A stretch of 64,000 bases of DNA from Burkholderia latens (lineage in GTDB: Bacteria > Pseudomonadota > Gammaproteobacteria > Burkholderiales > Burkholderiaceae). The stretch spans positions 744,001-808,000 of the forward strand of contig NZ_CP013437.1 in NCBI RefSeq assembly GCF_001718795.1. Reading direction: 5' to 3'. A program made the position numbers and the translations under genes. Shown here in pieces: positions 43,215 to 54,494 of the stretch (its first letter is position 1; the number at the start of each line of letters is the position of its first letter). The notes beneath the pieces were generated by a model, which had not been told where the DNA came from, did no database searches, and saw only the letters and a list, made by a program, of their open reading frames with translations.

Positions 43215-44240
43215 ATGGGGCAATTTTCCGGAACCGGCTGGCTGGGCGACGCCGCCTGTTTCAATCGCGACACGCTGCTGCTGCAGTCGAACGATCTCGA
43301 CGAAGTGCGTGCGCGCGTCGGCGACGTGTTCAAGCCGCATCGACTCGCGTTGACCGGCAATTCGCGCGTGCTGCACAGCCGCATGCATCATGCGCGCTGG
43401 GGAAACCTGTCGCTGAACCTGCTCGACTATGGCGGCGAGGTGTCGATCGAACCCGGGCCGCTCGAGCACTTCTATCTGCTGCAGATTCCGCTGCGCGGCG
43501 ACGCGGAGATCGAATGCGGTGCGGTGCGCTTCGTGTCGTCGGCCGATACTGCGTCGCTGCTGTCGCCGACGCTGGCACTGCGGATGCGGTGGGGCGAAGC
43601 GTGCCCGCAAGTGGTTCTGCGCATCGAGCGCGATGTGATGGAGCGGCATGCGCAACGGCATTTCGGTGACGACCGGCGCGCGCCGGTGGAGTTCGAGCCG
43701 GAGTTCGGGCTCGCGTCGCCGCAGGGCGCGTGCCTGACGCAAATGCTGCCGGTGCTGACCGACGCAATCGCGACCGACGGGCATCCGCTGCGTCATCCGC
43801 TTGCGTTCGAGCAGCTCGAATCGACGCTGCTCAACCTGTTGCTGTACGGCCACCCGAACACCGCGCGCGATCGCACCCGCCCCGCACCCGCGCCGCTCGC
43901 GCCGTTCTACGTGCGGCGCGTCGAGGAATACATTCGCGCGCACGTCGACGAGCCGCTGACGATCGAGCGGCTCGCGGAACTCGCGGGCGTCAGCCCGAGC
44001 ACACTGTTCGCGGGGTTCCGTGCCCGTCACGGCATCACGCCGATGGCGTTCGTGCGTCAGCTGCGGCTGCAGCATGTGCGCGACGAGCTGCTCGACGACG
44101 CGACACCGGCGCTCGCATCCGTGACGGACATCGCGTTGAAATGGGGCTTCGCGCACCTCGGGCGATTCGCGATCGACTACAAGCGCGCGTTCGGCGAATC
44201 GCCGTCGGCGACGCTCAGGATGCGGCGCGTGCGAGGCTGA
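43215..44240 (+). CDS. AraC-family activator of the indole-like cluster
   Basis: A 341-residue AraC-type regulator with an N-terminal AraC-binding-2 domain (about 20-200, with HHARWGNLSLNLLDYGG and HFYLLQIPLRGDAEI). The C-terminal part is an HTH pair (EPLTIERLAELAGVSPSTLF, and VTDIALKWGFAHLGRFAIDY) ending in the usual FGESPSATL. GGGAGAAC lies before ATG 43215, which is preferred to the earlier frame start at 43080. It is divergent from the oxygenase operon. It would be IifR in the indole interpretation, but the inducer is not visible in the sequence. Confidence 0.82.
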   Translation: MGQFSGTGWLGDAACFNRDTLLLQSNDLDEVRARVGDVFKPHRLALTGNSRVLHSRMHHARWGNLSLNLLDYGGEVSIEPGPLEHFYLLQIPLRGDAEIECGAVRFVSSADTASLLSPTLALRMRWGEACPQVVLRIERDVMERHAQRHFGDDRRAPVEFEPEFGLASPQGACLTQMLPVLTDAIATDGHPLRHPLAFEQLESTLLNLLLYGHPNTARDRTRPAPAPLAPFYVRRVEEYIRAHVDEPLTIERLAELAGVSPSTLFAGFRARHGITPMAFVRQLRLQHVRDELLDDATPALASVTDIALKWGFAHLGRFAIDYKRAFGESPSATLRMRRVRG

Positions 44241-44458
44241 CGAGATCGATTGGCGAGCTCGCCGGCGGTGTCGCCGCGTGCGTGACGTCGCGCACGCGTC
44301 GGATCGCCACGTCCAAGCGGAAAGCGGAAATGCGATGGCGACCGTTGCGGGTCTGACGCGCAACGGCCGAACATGCAACGCGCGGACAAGCCCGACGGCG
44401 TGCCCGCGCGATCACGCACGGAAACCGGCTACTGCAGCCGGTGTTCCGCCGCGTGTTT

Positions 44459-45625
<1,167 letters not shown>

Positions 45626-45901
45626 TCAGCGCAAGTAGGACCGGACGAGGTTCACGATATCGTCGATCGATTCGGAAGCAGGCCGCGGAGCATCCGCGAG
45701 CTGGGTAAATTCCTCGCGCAAATGGCTTTCCAGCACGCCGGCCATCACGCCGTTGATCGCGCCGCGAATCGCAGCCAGCTGCTGAAGCACCGGGCCGCAA
45801 TCCGCTCCGTCCTCGAGCGCCTGCTCGAGCGCGTTCAGCTGCCCTCGCACACGGCGCACGCGGGTCAGCACGCGCTTCTTTTCTTCGGGGGAATGCGGCA
45901 T
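45626..45901 (-). CDS. frmR: Formaldehyde-sensing repressor FrmR
   Basis: A 91-residue repressor of the CsoR/RcnR family. The residues known for formaldehyde sensing are present: Pro2 (start MPHSPEEKK), Cys35 and His60. The start ATG 45901 is fixed by Pro2; the open frame extends further to 45943 across the operator. Helical four-bundle pattern RRVRGQLNALEQALE and INGVMAGVLESHL is typical. It should block its own promoter and frmA until formaldehyde cross-links Pro2 and Cys35. Confidence 0.93.
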   Translation of the reverse strand: MPHSPEEKKRVLTRVRRVRGQLNALEQALEDGADCGPVLQQLAAIRGAINGVMAGVLESHLREEFTQLADAPRPASESIDDIVNLVRSYLR

Positions 45902-45919
45902 GGAAGTCAGTCGGTTTCG

Positions 45920-45936
45920 ATACTGGGGGGTAGTAT
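45920..45936. promoter_or_regulatory. FrmR operator
   Basis: ATACT, six G, TAGTAT: an inverted repeat around a G tract, starting 19 bp before the frmR ATG. It matches the TACT-G6-N-AGTA pattern known for RcnR/FrmR-type sites. The position over the promoter fits repression of frmRA. Confidence 0.85.
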
Positions 45937-45996
45937 AGAACAACGCGATGCCGGCGGTCTACCCGGTGTTGTCCGGGTGCGGCCGGACGGCCGCGG

Positions 45997-46959
45997 TCAG
46001 ATCAGCAACGCAAGCGTGCGGAACAGCGCAAGGTCATCCTTCCGCGCCGAGCGCGCGTGCCGCCGGATCACTTGCAGCAGGCAATCGATGAAGCAGCGCG
46101 CGGCGTCGCTCAGCGTGCTGCTGCGGCGCGTGACGATTCCGAGTTCGCTCGGTTCGAACGTCTCCTTCAGCGACAGCACGCGCATCCGCTCGCCGAACGG
46201 CGGCACCGCTGCGAGGATCGTCGGGCACCACGTGCACATGCCGGCCTGTTCGAGCATCGTCTGCAGCATTGCGACGGACTGTGCGCGCACGATGCGCCGC
46301 TCGTCGATGTGCGCGCCGTGCCGCGTGAACAGATAATCGACGAGCGCGGCCTGGCCGTCGGCCGACGAATTCAGCACCCAGTCGCAATCGAGCAGGTCGT
46401 GGACCGATTTCGCACGTTCGCGCGGATGGCCGGCCCGCACCATCACCGACGTGTCGTAGCGCAGCAGCGCCTCGAACGCGAACTCCTGCGCGCCGTTGCC
46501 CGGCTGCACGTGGCCGAGCGCGAAGTCCATGCTGCCGTCGCGCAGCAGCGGTTGCGCAACGGCCATCAGCGCCTCGTACAGCTCGAGCCGCACGTCGGGC
46601 ATCCGCTCGCGGAACTGCAGCACGGTTTCCGCGAGAAACGTCATCGTCAGCCACGGCGTGACGCCGACACTCAGCCGCCCCTCGACGCGCCCGCGCATCC
46701 GCTCGAGATCGCTCTGCGCATGCTCGAGCTGCTTGAGCACGAGCTTCGCATGCGTGAGCAGCGTCTTTCCGTATTCGGTGAAACCGATGCCTTCCGGCGC
46801 ACGCACCAGCAGCGGCAGGCGCTCGCTGGCCTCCAGCTCGCGCAGCGCGCGCGTGACGGCCGCCTGCGACAGCCCGAGCGAGCGGGCCGCGCCGCGAATG
46901 CTCCCGGCCTCCGCGCTCGCGACGAGCGCCTGCAACTGATGCAGCTTGATCGTGGTCAT
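45997..46959 (-). CDS. LysR-family transcriptional regulator
   Basis: A 320-residue LysR-type regulator. The N-terminal winged helix (LHQLQALVASAEAGSIRGAA, LSQAAVTRALRELE) begins right at ATG 46959. The periplasmic-binding-like effector domain covers about 90-300 (RLSVGVTPWLTMTFLAETVL). It is divergent from the M20 hydrolase, binding-protein and porin genes starting at 47111, and probably controls that cluster. The inducer may be the amidohydrolase substrate or product. Confidence 0.87.
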   Translation of the reverse strand: MTTIKLHQLQALVASAEAGSIRGAARSLGLSQAAVTRALRELEASERLPLLVRAPEGIGFTEYGKTLLTHAKLVLKQLEHAQSDLERMRGRVEGRLSVGVTPWLTMTFLAETVLQFRERMPDVRLELYEALMAVAQPLLRDGSMDFALGHVQPGNGAQEFAFEALLRYDTSVMVRAGHPRERAKSVHDLLDCDWVLNSSADGQAALVDYLFTRHGAHIDERRIVRAQSVAMLQTMLEQAGMCTWCPTILAAVPPFGERMRVLSLKETFEPSELGIVTRRSSTLSDAARCFIDCLLQVIRRHARSARKDDLALFRTLALLI

Positions 46960-47110
46960 GGTATGCGGTGGTATGAAGAATGGCGACAACGAGCCGTTGT
47001 CATCATAACGAAACTGCGGCTGTTCGACGGTATTTTCGCTGCCTACGATCTCGCCACGATCTGCCGCTCCGGCGATCGGCAATCGGCACCTGGCGAGAGG
47101 AGTAGCGATA

Positions 47111-48280
47111 TTGGACGGAACACCCATTGCGCCTGAAATGGCGGCCATCGAGACGGAGATGATCGCGCTGCGCCGGCGGTTGCATGCGCATCCGGAACTC
47201 GGCTTCGAGGAGCATGCGACGAGCGAGTTGGTCGCCGATTACCTGACAACATGGGGTTATCGCGTCACGCGCGGCCTGGGCGGCACCGGCGTCGTCGGCT
47301 CGCTCACGCGCGGTGCCGGAAAGCGGCTCGGGCTGCGCGCCGACATGGATGCGCTGCCGATCCGCGAGACCACCGGGTTGCCGCATGCAAGCCGGCGCGA
47401 CGGCGTGATGCACGCATGCGGTCACGACGGTCACACGGCAATGCTGCTAGCGGCGGCCCGTTGCCTTGCGGAGCGCGAGCGCTTCACCGGCACGCTGAAC
47501 CTGATTTTCCAGCCCGCCGAGGAAGGGCTCGGCGGCGCGAAGCGGATGCTCGACGACGGGCTGTTCACGCAATTCCCGTGCGATGCCGTATTCGCGATGC
47601 ACAACGTGCCGGGGCTGCCGGCCGGCGTGCTCGGCTTCTGCGACGGGCCGGCGATGGCGTCGGCCGACGAAGTTCGCGTGCGCGTCATCGGGCGCGGCGG
47701 CCACGGCGCGGCGCCGCATACGACGATCGATCCGGTGGTCGTGTGCGCGTCGATCGTGATGGCGCTGCAAACGGTCGTGTCGCGCAACGTGAATCCGCAG
47801 GAGCTCGCGATCGTGTCGACCGGCTCGATCCACGCAGGCACTGCATCGAACGTGATTCCGACGCATGCGGATCTCGAGCTGAGTGTGCGCGCGCTGTCGC
47901 CAGACGTGCGCGCGCTGCTCGAACGGCGCATTCGCGCGATCGTGCATGGCCAGGCCGAAAGCTATGGCGCGACGGCCGAGATCGACTATCGCCATGGGTA
48001 TCCGGTGCTGGTGAACCACGCGGCGGAGACGGCATTCGCGCGTGACGTGGCCCGGGAATGGGGCGGCGACGCTGCACTGATTCCACATTTGCGGCCGATC
48101 GCGGCTAGCGAGGATTTCGCGTTCATGCTCGACGCGTGCCCGGGCAGCTACCTGTCGATCGGCAACGGCGAGGGCGCGGCCGGCTGCGGGTTGCACAACC
48201 CGGGCTACGACTTCAACGACGCGTGTCTCGCGACGGGCGCGAGTTACTGGATCGCGCTCGCGGAGCGCTATCTCGCGTGA
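47111..48280 (+). CDS. M20-family amidohydrolase (hippurate hydrolase-like)
   Basis: A 389-residue metal-dependent amidohydrolase of the M20/HipO group, which removes acyl groups from amino acids such as hippurate. Metal-site motifs are LRADMDALPI, HACGHDGHTAML and the PAEEGLGGAKRML segment with catalytic Glu; SEDFAFML follows late. The start is a TTG at 47111 with AGGAG 8 bp upstream and no ATG fitting as well. It lies divergent from LysR and upstream of a solute-binding protein gene. Exact substrate unknown. Confidence 0.85.
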   Translation: MDGTPIAPEMAAIETEMIALRRRLHAHPELGFEEHATSELVADYLTTWGYRVTRGLGGTGVVGSLTRGAGKRLGLRADMDALPIRETTGLPHASRRDGVMHACGHDGHTAMLLAAARCLAERERFTGTLNLIFQPAEEGLGGAKRMLDDGLFTQFPCDAVFAMHNVPGLPAGVLGFCDGPAMASADEVRVRVIGRGGHGAAPHTTIDPVVVCASIVMALQTVVSRNVNPQELAIVSTGSIHAGTASNVIPTHADLELSVRALSPDVRALLERRIRAIVHGQAESYGATAEIDYRHGYPVLVNHAAETAFARDVAREWGGDAALIPHLRPIAASEDFAFMLDACPGSYLSIGNGEGAAGCGLHNPGYDFNDACLATGASYWIALAERYLA

Positions 48281-48339
48281 GCCGGTGGACGCACGCACGG
48301 ATTCGATTCATCTTCAACGACGGAAACAAGGAGACGGCA

Positions 48340-49134
48340 ATGAAACAGTGGATGGCGGCGCTTGCGGTAGCGCTGACGGCAACGACGATCGCAGGGGCCG
48401 CGCACGCGGGCGACTGGACGGGCAGGGAGATCCGGCTCGCGGTCGATCCCACCTACCCGCCGCTCGAATACAAGCAGCCTGACGGCACGCTGATCGGCTT
48501 CGGGGTCGACATCACGAATGCGCTGTGCGCGGAACTGCATGCACGCTGCGTGTGGGTCGAGTCGAGCTTCGACGGGATGATTCCCGGGCTGCTCGCGCGC
48601 AAGTTCGACGTGATCGCGTCGTCGATGACGATCACGCCGAAGCGGATGCAGCAGATCGCGTTCACGAACCGGATCTCGAATGCGCCGGCGCGGCTGATCG
48701 CACGCAAGGGGTCGCCGTTGCTGCCGACGGCCGCGTCGCTGAAGGGCAAGCGGGTGGGCGTCGAGCAGGGCTCCGCACAGGCCGACTATGCGATCGCGAA
48801 CTGGCAGCCGGCCGGCGTGCAGATCGAGTCGTACCAGAATCAGGACCAGGTGTACGCCGATCTCGTGACAGGGCGCCTCGATGCGGCATTCCAGGCGTCG
48901 ATCGCGGCGAGCGACGGTTTCCTGAAGAAGCCGCAGGGCAAGGACTTCATGTTCGTCGGCGCGGCGATCGACGATGCGAAGTATTTCGGGCAAGGCGACG
49001 GCCTCGGGTTGCGCAAGCAGGACACCGAGCTGCGCGACGCGTTCAACCGCGCGCTGGCGACGATCCTCGCGAACGGCACGTATCAGCGGATCAACCGCAA
49101 GTACTTCGACTTCGACATTTACGGCGCGAAGTAA
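48340..49134 (+). CDS. Amino-acid-type ABC transporter substrate-binding protein
   Basis: A 264-residue periplasmic binding protein. A signal peptide (VALTATTIAGAAHAG) is followed by the family 3 binding fold: IRLAVDPTYPPLEYKQPDG, GFGVDITNALCAEL, FDVIASSMTITPKRM and GVEQGSAQADY. The overall match is to lysine/arginine/ornithine- or opine-type binders. AAGGAGA precedes ATG 48340. No permease or ATPase gene follows, so it must use a transporter encoded elsewhere. It lies between the amidohydrolase and the porin and may supply the same substrate. Confidence 0.85.
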   Translation: MKQWMAALAVALTATTIAGAAHAGDWTGREIRLAVDPTYPPLEYKQPDGTLIGFGVDITNALCAELHARCVWVESSFDGMIPGLLARKFDVIASSMTITPKRMQQIAFTNRISNAPARLIARKGSPLLPTAASLKGKRVGVEQGSAQADYAIANWQPAGVQIESYQNQDQVYADLVTGRLDAAFQASIAASDGFLKKPQGKDFMFVGAAIDDAKYFGQGDGLGLRKQDTELRDAFNRALATILANGTYQRINRKYFDFDIYGAK

Positions 49135-49192
49135 GCATCGCAGCAGCACGCCGCTTCGAGCGGCCGGATACTCATATCAATAAGGAAAGCGA

Positions 49193-50377
49193 ATGAACTG
49201 GAGACTGTTTTTCGTTGCGATGCCGGCGTTGTGCGCGGCACCCGCATTTGCGCAAGGCAGCGTTACGCTGTACGGGCTCGTCGATGCGGGCATCGACTAT
49301 ACGAACAACGTCGGCGGCCACAGTGCGTGGCAGATGGCGAGCGGGTTCGCGCAAGGCAGCCGCTGGGGGCTGAAGGGCACCGAGGATCTCGGCGGCGGCT
49401 ACAGCGCGCTGTTCCAGATCGAGAACGGCTTCAACCTGAACAGCGGCACGCTCGCGCAGGGCGGCCGCATGTTCGGGCGGCAAGCTTACGTCGGCGTCGG
49501 CAGCACGCGCTTCGGCACGCTGACACTCGGCCGCCAATACGACTCGGTCGTCGACTATCTCGCGCCGACGACCGCGAACGGCAGCTGGGGCACCTATCCG
49601 TTCTCGCATCCGCTCGACAATGACAACACCGGCAACACGTTCCGCGTGAACAACACGGTAAAGTATGCGAGCCCGGACGTTGGCGGCTTCTCGTTCGGCG
49701 GTACGTACAGCTTCAGCAATGACACCGGGTTCGCGAACAACCGGCAGTGGAGCGTCGGCGCGCAGTACGAGCACGGCGGGCTGCTCGTCGGCGCGGCGTT
49801 CCTGAATGCGGACAACGCGGGTGCGACGCCCGGCGGCGCGATCGCGGGCTCGGGGTCGGTCGGCGCGGATGCGAATTTCGCGGCTGCGCGGCAGCGGATC
49901 TTCGGCGCGGGCGTCAACTACACGGCTGGCCCCGCGACCGTTGGGCTCGCGTATACGAACAGCAACGTCACGCGGCCGACCGCGAACGTCGGCTATCTGT
50001 TCGGCGACGAGACGATCCAACCGGTCACGGGGCCGCTCGCCGGCGGCACGGTCACGGCAATCAAGTACCAGAACTTCGAAGTGAACGGGAAATACCAGTT
50101 CACGCCGGCGTTTTTCGTCGGCGCGCAGTATGTGTACACGACGGTGCACTACGATGCGACCACGGGCAGCGCGAAGCCGAAGATCCATTCGGTCGGGCTG
50201 ATGGCCGACTACAACCTGTCGAAGCGCACCGACGTTTACGTGATGGGCGCGTACCAGCGGATCGCAGGCGACGCAACCGGTTCTTCGCTGGATCAGGCGT
50301 ATATCCCGGGTGCGGCCGACCTGTCATCGACGTCGAAGCAGTTGATGGTGCACGCGGGCATCCGGCACAAGTTCTGA
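49193..50377 (+). CDS. Burkholderia-type general porin
   Basis: A 394-residue outer-membrane porin. A signal peptide ending APAFAQ is followed by SVTLYGLVDAGIDYTN, the hallmark start of the beta-proteobacterial porin family. GLKGTEDLGGGYSALFQIE and the last strand VHAGIRHKF with C-terminal Phe are typical of trimeric 16-strand porins. AAGGAAAG precedes the ATG. It follows the binding-protein gene by about 58 bp and may be co-expressed. Confidence 0.92.
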   Translation: MNWRLFFVAMPALCAAPAFAQGSVTLYGLVDAGIDYTNNVGGHSAWQMASGFAQGSRWGLKGTEDLGGGYSALFQIENGFNLNSGTLAQGGRMFGRQAYVGVGSTRFGTLTLGRQYDSVVDYLAPTTANGSWGTYPFSHPLDNDNTGNTFRVNNTVKYASPDVGGFSFGGTYSFSNDTGFANNRQWSVGAQYEHGGLLVGAAFLNADNAGATPGGAIAGSGSVGADANFAAARQRIFGAGVNYTAGPATVGLAYTNSNVTRPTANVGYLFGDETIQPVTGPLAGGTVTAIKYQNFEVNGKYQFTPAFFVGAQYVYTTVHYDATTGSAKPKIHSVGLMADYNLSKRTDVYVMGAYQRIAGDATGSSLDQAYIPGAADLSSTSKQLMVHAGIRHKF

Positions 50378-50590
50378 CCGGATGGACGAACGGGACGGCG
50401 CTGGGCGAGTCGCCATGGTGCCGCCCGGACGCATCGTGAATTGCCGGTGAGCGTCGCCGCGATTCGACGACCGCGGCGTCGATGTCGCCACATTGCGCCG
50501 CGCAAGCGGATGACCCGAACGCTCCGCCGACCGCCGGCCGCCTGCAGAACCGGCCGCGCGCGGCCGCCTTTCGCCGCGCGGCCATATCTG

Positions 50591-51679
50591 CTAACCGCGT
50601 ACCCCGACCCGATACCGCGTCGTCTGCCGATAGGTGGCGCCGGGTTGAAGAATGGTTTCGCCGCGCAACGCGTCCATGTTCACCTGATTCGGAAAGAACC
50701 CGGCCTCGACGCACAGCGCCGCGTGCCGCGCGCAGGTCACACCGCCGCTCACGCGCACGCCATCCAGATAGTTGCCCGTATAGAGCTGTAGCCCGCGTTG
50801 ATCGGTCGACACGGTGAGCTCCCGGCCGCTCTCCGGATCGTAGATCGACGCGACGGCCCGCACGCCGTGTCCGGGTTCGCGCAGCACATAGCAATGGTCG
50901 AAGCCGCGTCCGCGTGCGAGCTGAGCATGCGGCCAGTCGAGGCGGGCGCCGATCGGTGCGCTCTGCCGGAAATCGAATGCGGTGCCGGTCACGTCGGCGG
51001 TGCCGGTCGGAATCAGCGCGTCGTCGACTTCGACGAACGCATCGGCGTCGATTTGCAACAAGTGGCCGCGCACGTCGCTGCCCGGGCGTCCGCTCAGGTT
51101 GAAGTAGCTGTGATTGGTCAGGTTCAGCGGCGTCGGCGCATCGGTGACGCCCGCGTAGTCGATTGTCAGCGTGCCGTCGTCGTCGAGCGTGTAACGCACC
51201 TGCACGCTGACGTTGCCGGGGAATCCCGCATCGCCTTCCGGCGAATCCAGCCGCAGCGTCAAGCCGCCGCGATCGTCGATCACGTCCCAGCGCGCGCGAT
51301 GAAAGCCGCTTGCGCCGCCGTGCAGCAGGTTGCCGTTCTCGTTGCGGTCGAGCGGATAGTCGACGCCGTCTAGCGTGAAGCGCGCACCGGCAATCCGGTT
51401 CGCCCAGCGGCCGACCGTTGCGCCGAGGTACGCGCCCGATTCCGCGTACTCGGCCGGCGTGTCGTGTGCCAGCACGATATCGGCAACGCGCCCGCTGCGG
51501 TCGGGGGCAAGCCACGACACGACGGTCGCGCCCAGGTCGCTGACGACGACGCGCATCCCGTGCGCGTTGCGCAGCGTATAGCGCCGGACCGGGTCGCCGC
51601 CGGGCAGCGCGCCCCACGGCTCGGATGGAATGCGGCCGACGTCGGACGCCGGGCGGGAAGAATCGGTATCGATACGCAT
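50591..51679 (-). CDS. galM: Aldose 1-epimerase
   Basis: A 362-residue mutarotase that interconverts alpha and beta anomers of aldoses. Motifs include [26 protein letters not shown], the catalytic His in [12 protein letters not shown] and the catalytic Glu in [13 protein letters not shown]. An N-terminal extension of about 30 residues is present. It is leftward and lies 27 bp after the xylR stop side, probably co-transcribed with xylR and serving xylose use. Confidence 0.9.
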   Translation of the reverse strand: MRIDTDSSRPASDVGRIPSEPWGALPGGDPVRRYTLRNAHGMRVVVSDLGATVVSWLAPDRSGRVADIVLAHDTPAEYAESGAYLGATVGRWANRIAGARFTLDGVDYPLDRNENGNLLHGGASGFHRARWDVIDDRGGLTLRLDSPEGDAGFPGNVSVQVRYTLDDDGTLTIDYAGVTDAPTPLNLTNHSYFNLSGRPGSDVRGHLLQIDADAFVEVDDALIPTGTADVTGTAFDFRQSAPIGARLDWPHAQLARGRGFDHCYVLREPGHGVRAVASIYDPESGRELTVSTDQRGLQLYTGNYLDGVRVSGGVTCARHAALCVEAGFFPNQVNMDALRGETILQPGATYRQTTRYRVGVRG

Positions 51680-51706
51680 GAGTGGGTTCGCTCGTGGGCG
51701 GTGAAT

Positions 51707-52900
51707 TCAATGGGCGGGCGCGGTGCGCTCCTGGTATTCGCGCGGCGTGCAGCCGAGTTCGCGGCGGAACACCGCATACATGTACTGCAACGACGTGAAG
51801 CCGCAGCGGATCGCGACTTCCGCGCTCGACACATGGCGGCTCGCGAGCATCGCCTGCGCGGCCTCGAGCTTGTGACGCAGGATTTCCTGGTGCACCGTGC
51901 GCTGCAACTCGCGCCGGAAGTGATCTTCGAGCAGCGAGCGCGACACGCCGACATAGTCGGCCACCTGTTCGGTCTTGATCCCCTGGCACGCGTACTGGCG
52001 GATGAAGTGCCGGGCGCGCATCACGTGCGGGCTCGCGAGCGGCTGATGGCGCGTCGATTCGAGCACGTTGATCCCGACCGGCGGCACGAGGATCCGCTGC
52101 CCTGGAAAGCGCGCGCCGCGCAGCATCCGGTGCAGCAGGTGCGCGGCGGTGCGGCCCATTTCCTCGGTGCCCTGGATCACCGACGACAGCGGAATGCGCG
52201 TGAGCGTGCGGGTGAGCGGATCGTTGTCGATGCCGATGATCGCAACCTGCTCGGGCACCGCGATGCCGGCGATCAGGCACGCCTGCAGCAGATGCCGCGC
52301 GCGTGCGTCGGTGACCGCGATCACGCCGACCGGCTTCGGCAGCGCATGGAGCCAGCCGATCAGCTGCTCGATCGCGTGATTCCACCCCGACGCGCTGGTC
52401 GACAGCCCGCGATAGATCGGCGCTTCGACGCCGTCGGCGCGCGCGAGCCGGTCGAATGCGAGCTCGCGCTGCTGCGCCCAGCGGTTTTCCTGCGCGACCG
52501 GCAGGCTGTACATCGCGAAGTGTGCGAGGCCCGCACCGATCAGATGCGTATACGCGAGCGACACGAGCTTCGGGTTGTCCGTCGCAATATATGGGACGCC
52601 TTCCGGATACTGCGCCGGATCCTCGTAGGACGAACCGACTGCGACGATCGGCAGCGGCGAGCCGGCGAGCGCGTCGGCGACGGCCGGATCGTCGAAGTCC
52701 GCGATGATGCCGTCGCCGTCGAAACGCTCGATGCCGGCGAGCCGGCAGCGGAAGTCGTCCTCGAGGAACAGATCCCACACGACGCGGGTGGTGTGCAGAT
52801 ACTGGCCGATGCCGGCAATGATCTCGCGATCGTAGACCTTGTTCGCGTTGAACAGCAGCGCGATGCGGTGCGGTGTCGGGGCGGAAGGCGTGCGGGTCAT
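51707..52900 (-). CDS. xylR: Xylose operon regulator XylR
   Basis: A 397-residue regulator. Residues 10-285 form a LacI-type sugar-binding domain ([38 protein letters not shown]). The C-terminal 105 residues are AraC HTH ([43 protein letters not shown]). This domain order is that of XylR, which activates xylose genes when xylose binds. It is divergent from xylA. The start ATG 52900 is chosen because the sugar-binding domain begins shortly after. Confidence 0.92.
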   Translation of the reverse strand: MTRTPSAPTPHRIALLFNANKVYDREIIAGIGQYLHTTRVVWDLFLEDDFRCRLAGIERFDGDGIIADFDDPAVADALAGSPLPIVAVGSSYEDPAQYPEGVPYIATDNPKLVSLAYTHLIGAGLAHFAMYSLPVAQENRWAQQRELAFDRLARADGVEAPIYRGLSTSASGWNHAIEQLIGWLHALPKPVGVIAVTDARARHLLQACLIAGIAVPEQVAIIGIDNDPLTRTLTRIPLSSVIQGTEEMGRTAAHLLHRMLRGARFPGQRILVPPVGINVLESTRHQPLASPHVMRARHFIRQYACQGIKTEQVADYVGVSRSLLEDHFRRELQRTVHQEILRHKLEAAQAMLASRHVSSAEVAIRCGFTSLQYMYAVFRRELGCTPREYQERTAPAH

Positions 52901-53051
52901 GTCAGTGTCGGGGCGTGCGCCGCTCGGGCGTCGTGCCGTTGTCTCCGGGGGCGCGCTCGCCGGGCGGCGCGCGATCGTCAGGTGTCCGGCGATTGTAGGA
53001 CGGAACGTGCGGCGCGCGCGCGCGGCTGGCAAGAAACATTACGCGCGCTGC

Positions 53052-53067
53052 GCAATTTCGCAATTGC
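53052..53067. promoter_or_regulatory. Candidate XylR site before xylA
   Basis: GCAATT-TCGC-AATTGC, an inverted repeat that also contains the direct repeat CGCAATT twice at 8-bp spacing. It lies 101 bp before the xylA ATG in the 267-bp xylR-xylA gap, the only A/T-containing patch there. It fits an activator site. Binding by XylR is inference. Confidence 0.45.
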
Positions 53068-53167
53068 CGGCCGGCGGGGGCGCGGGCACGATCCAGCCAA
53101 CCGAATCAGACCGCGTGCGTCGTCGCGACGCGCGTTGCGCTGCAACGAGACACTGCACGGAGACGCC

Positions 53168-54490
53168 ATGTCGTATTTCGAACACATTCCCCCCATTCGT
53201 TACGAAGGTCCGCAGTCGGACAACCCGCTCGCTTACCACTACTACGACCCCGAGAAGCGCGTGCTCGGCAAGACGCTCGCCGAGCATCTGCGGATCGCGG
53301 TCTGCTACTGGCACACGTTCGTGTGGCCGGGCCATGACATCTTCGGGCAGGGCGCGTTCCAACGCCCGTGGCAGCAACCGGGCGACGCACTCGAACGCGC
53401 GCGGATGAAGGCAGACGCCGCGTTCGAATTCTTCACGAAGCTCGGCACGCCGTTCTACACGTTCCACGACACCGACGTGGCGCCGGAGGGCGACAGCCTG
53501 CGCGAGTACACGGCGAATTTCGCTCGGATGGTCGACTATCTCGGCGAACGCCAGCAGGCGAGCGGCGTGCGGCTGTTGTGGGGCACCGCGAACCTGTTCT
53601 CGCATCCGCGCTTCGCGGCCGGCGCCGCGACGAACCCGAACCCCGACGTGTTCGCGTGGGCCGCGACGCAGGTACGTCACGCGCTCGACGCGACGCACCG
53701 GCTCGGCGGCGAGAACTACGTGCTGTGGGGCGGCCGGGAAGGATACGAGACGCTGCTCAATACCGACCTGAAGCGCGAGCGCGAGCAGTTCGCGCGCTTC
53801 CTGTCGATGGTCGTCGAGCACAAGCACCGGATCGGCTTCAACGGCGCGCTGCTGATCGAGCCGAAGCCGCAGGAACCGACCAAGCACCAGTACGACTACG
53901 ACGTGGCGACCGTGCACGGTTTCCTCGTGCAATACGGACTGCAGGACGAGATTCGCGTGAACATTGAGGCGAACCATGCGACGCTCGCCGGCCATTCGTT
54001 CCATCACGAGATCGCCAATGCGTTCGCGCTCGGCGTGTTCGGCAGCGTCGACGCGAACCGCGGCGATCCGCAGAACGGCTGGGACACCGACCAGTTCCCG
54101 AACAGCGTCGAGGAGCTCACGCTCGCGTTCTACGAGATCCTGCGCCACGGCGGCTTCACGACCGGCGGGATGAACTTCGACGCGAAGGTGCGGCGTCAGA
54201 GCGTCGATCCGGAGGATCTGTTCTACGGCCACGTCGGCGCGATCGACGTGCTCGCGCTCGCGCTTGAACGCGCGGCGGTGCTGGTCGAAAACGATCGGCT
54301 CGACGCGTTGCGGCGCCAGCGTTACGCGCAATGGGACGATGCATTCGGCCGCAAGATTCTGTCGGGGGGCTATACGCTGGAATCGCTCGCCGACGATGCG
54401 CTCGCTCGCGGCGTCGATCCGCGGCACGTGAGCGGCGCGCAGGAGCGGCTCGAGAACATCGTGAACCAGGCGATCTACGGGCTGCGCTGA
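53168..54490 (+). CDS. xylA: D-xylose isomerase
   Basis: A 440-residue metal-dependent isomerase that converts D-xylose to D-xylulose. The active-site His is in FYTFHDTDV. Metal ligands are in [31 protein letters not shown] and [17 protein letters not shown], and near NFDAKVRR. Length and layout fit the E. coli-like class II enzyme. The start is ATG 53168. It is the first gene of the xylose operon and is 4 bp from xylB. Confidence 0.97.
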   Translation: MSYFEHIPPIRYEGPQSDNPLAYHYYDPEKRVLGKTLAEHLRIAVCYWHTFVWPGHDIFGQGAFQRPWQQPGDALERARMKADAAFEFFTKLGTPFYTFHDTDVAPEGDSLREYTANFARMVDYLGERQQASGVRLLWGTANLFSHPRFAAGAATNPNPDVFAWAATQVRHALDATHRLGGENYVLWGGREGYETLLNTDLKREREQFARFLSMVVEHKHRIGFNGALLIEPKPQEPTKHQYDYDVATVHGFLVQYGLQDEIRVNIEANHATLAGHSFHHEIANAFALGVFGSVDANRGDPQNGWDTDQFPNSVEELTLAFYEILRHGGFTTGGMNFDAKVRRQSVDPEDLFYGHVGAIDVLALALERAAVLVENDRLDALRRQRYAQWDDAFGRKILSGGYTLESLADDALARGVDPRHVSGAQERLENIVNQAIYGLR

Positions 54491-54494
54491 CACC

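Noticed and set aside
51464..54490. A 1008-codon frame joining part of the xylR-galM region to xylA
   Set aside because: Only the part from 53168 is the real xylA; the remainder is antisense to xylR and galM.
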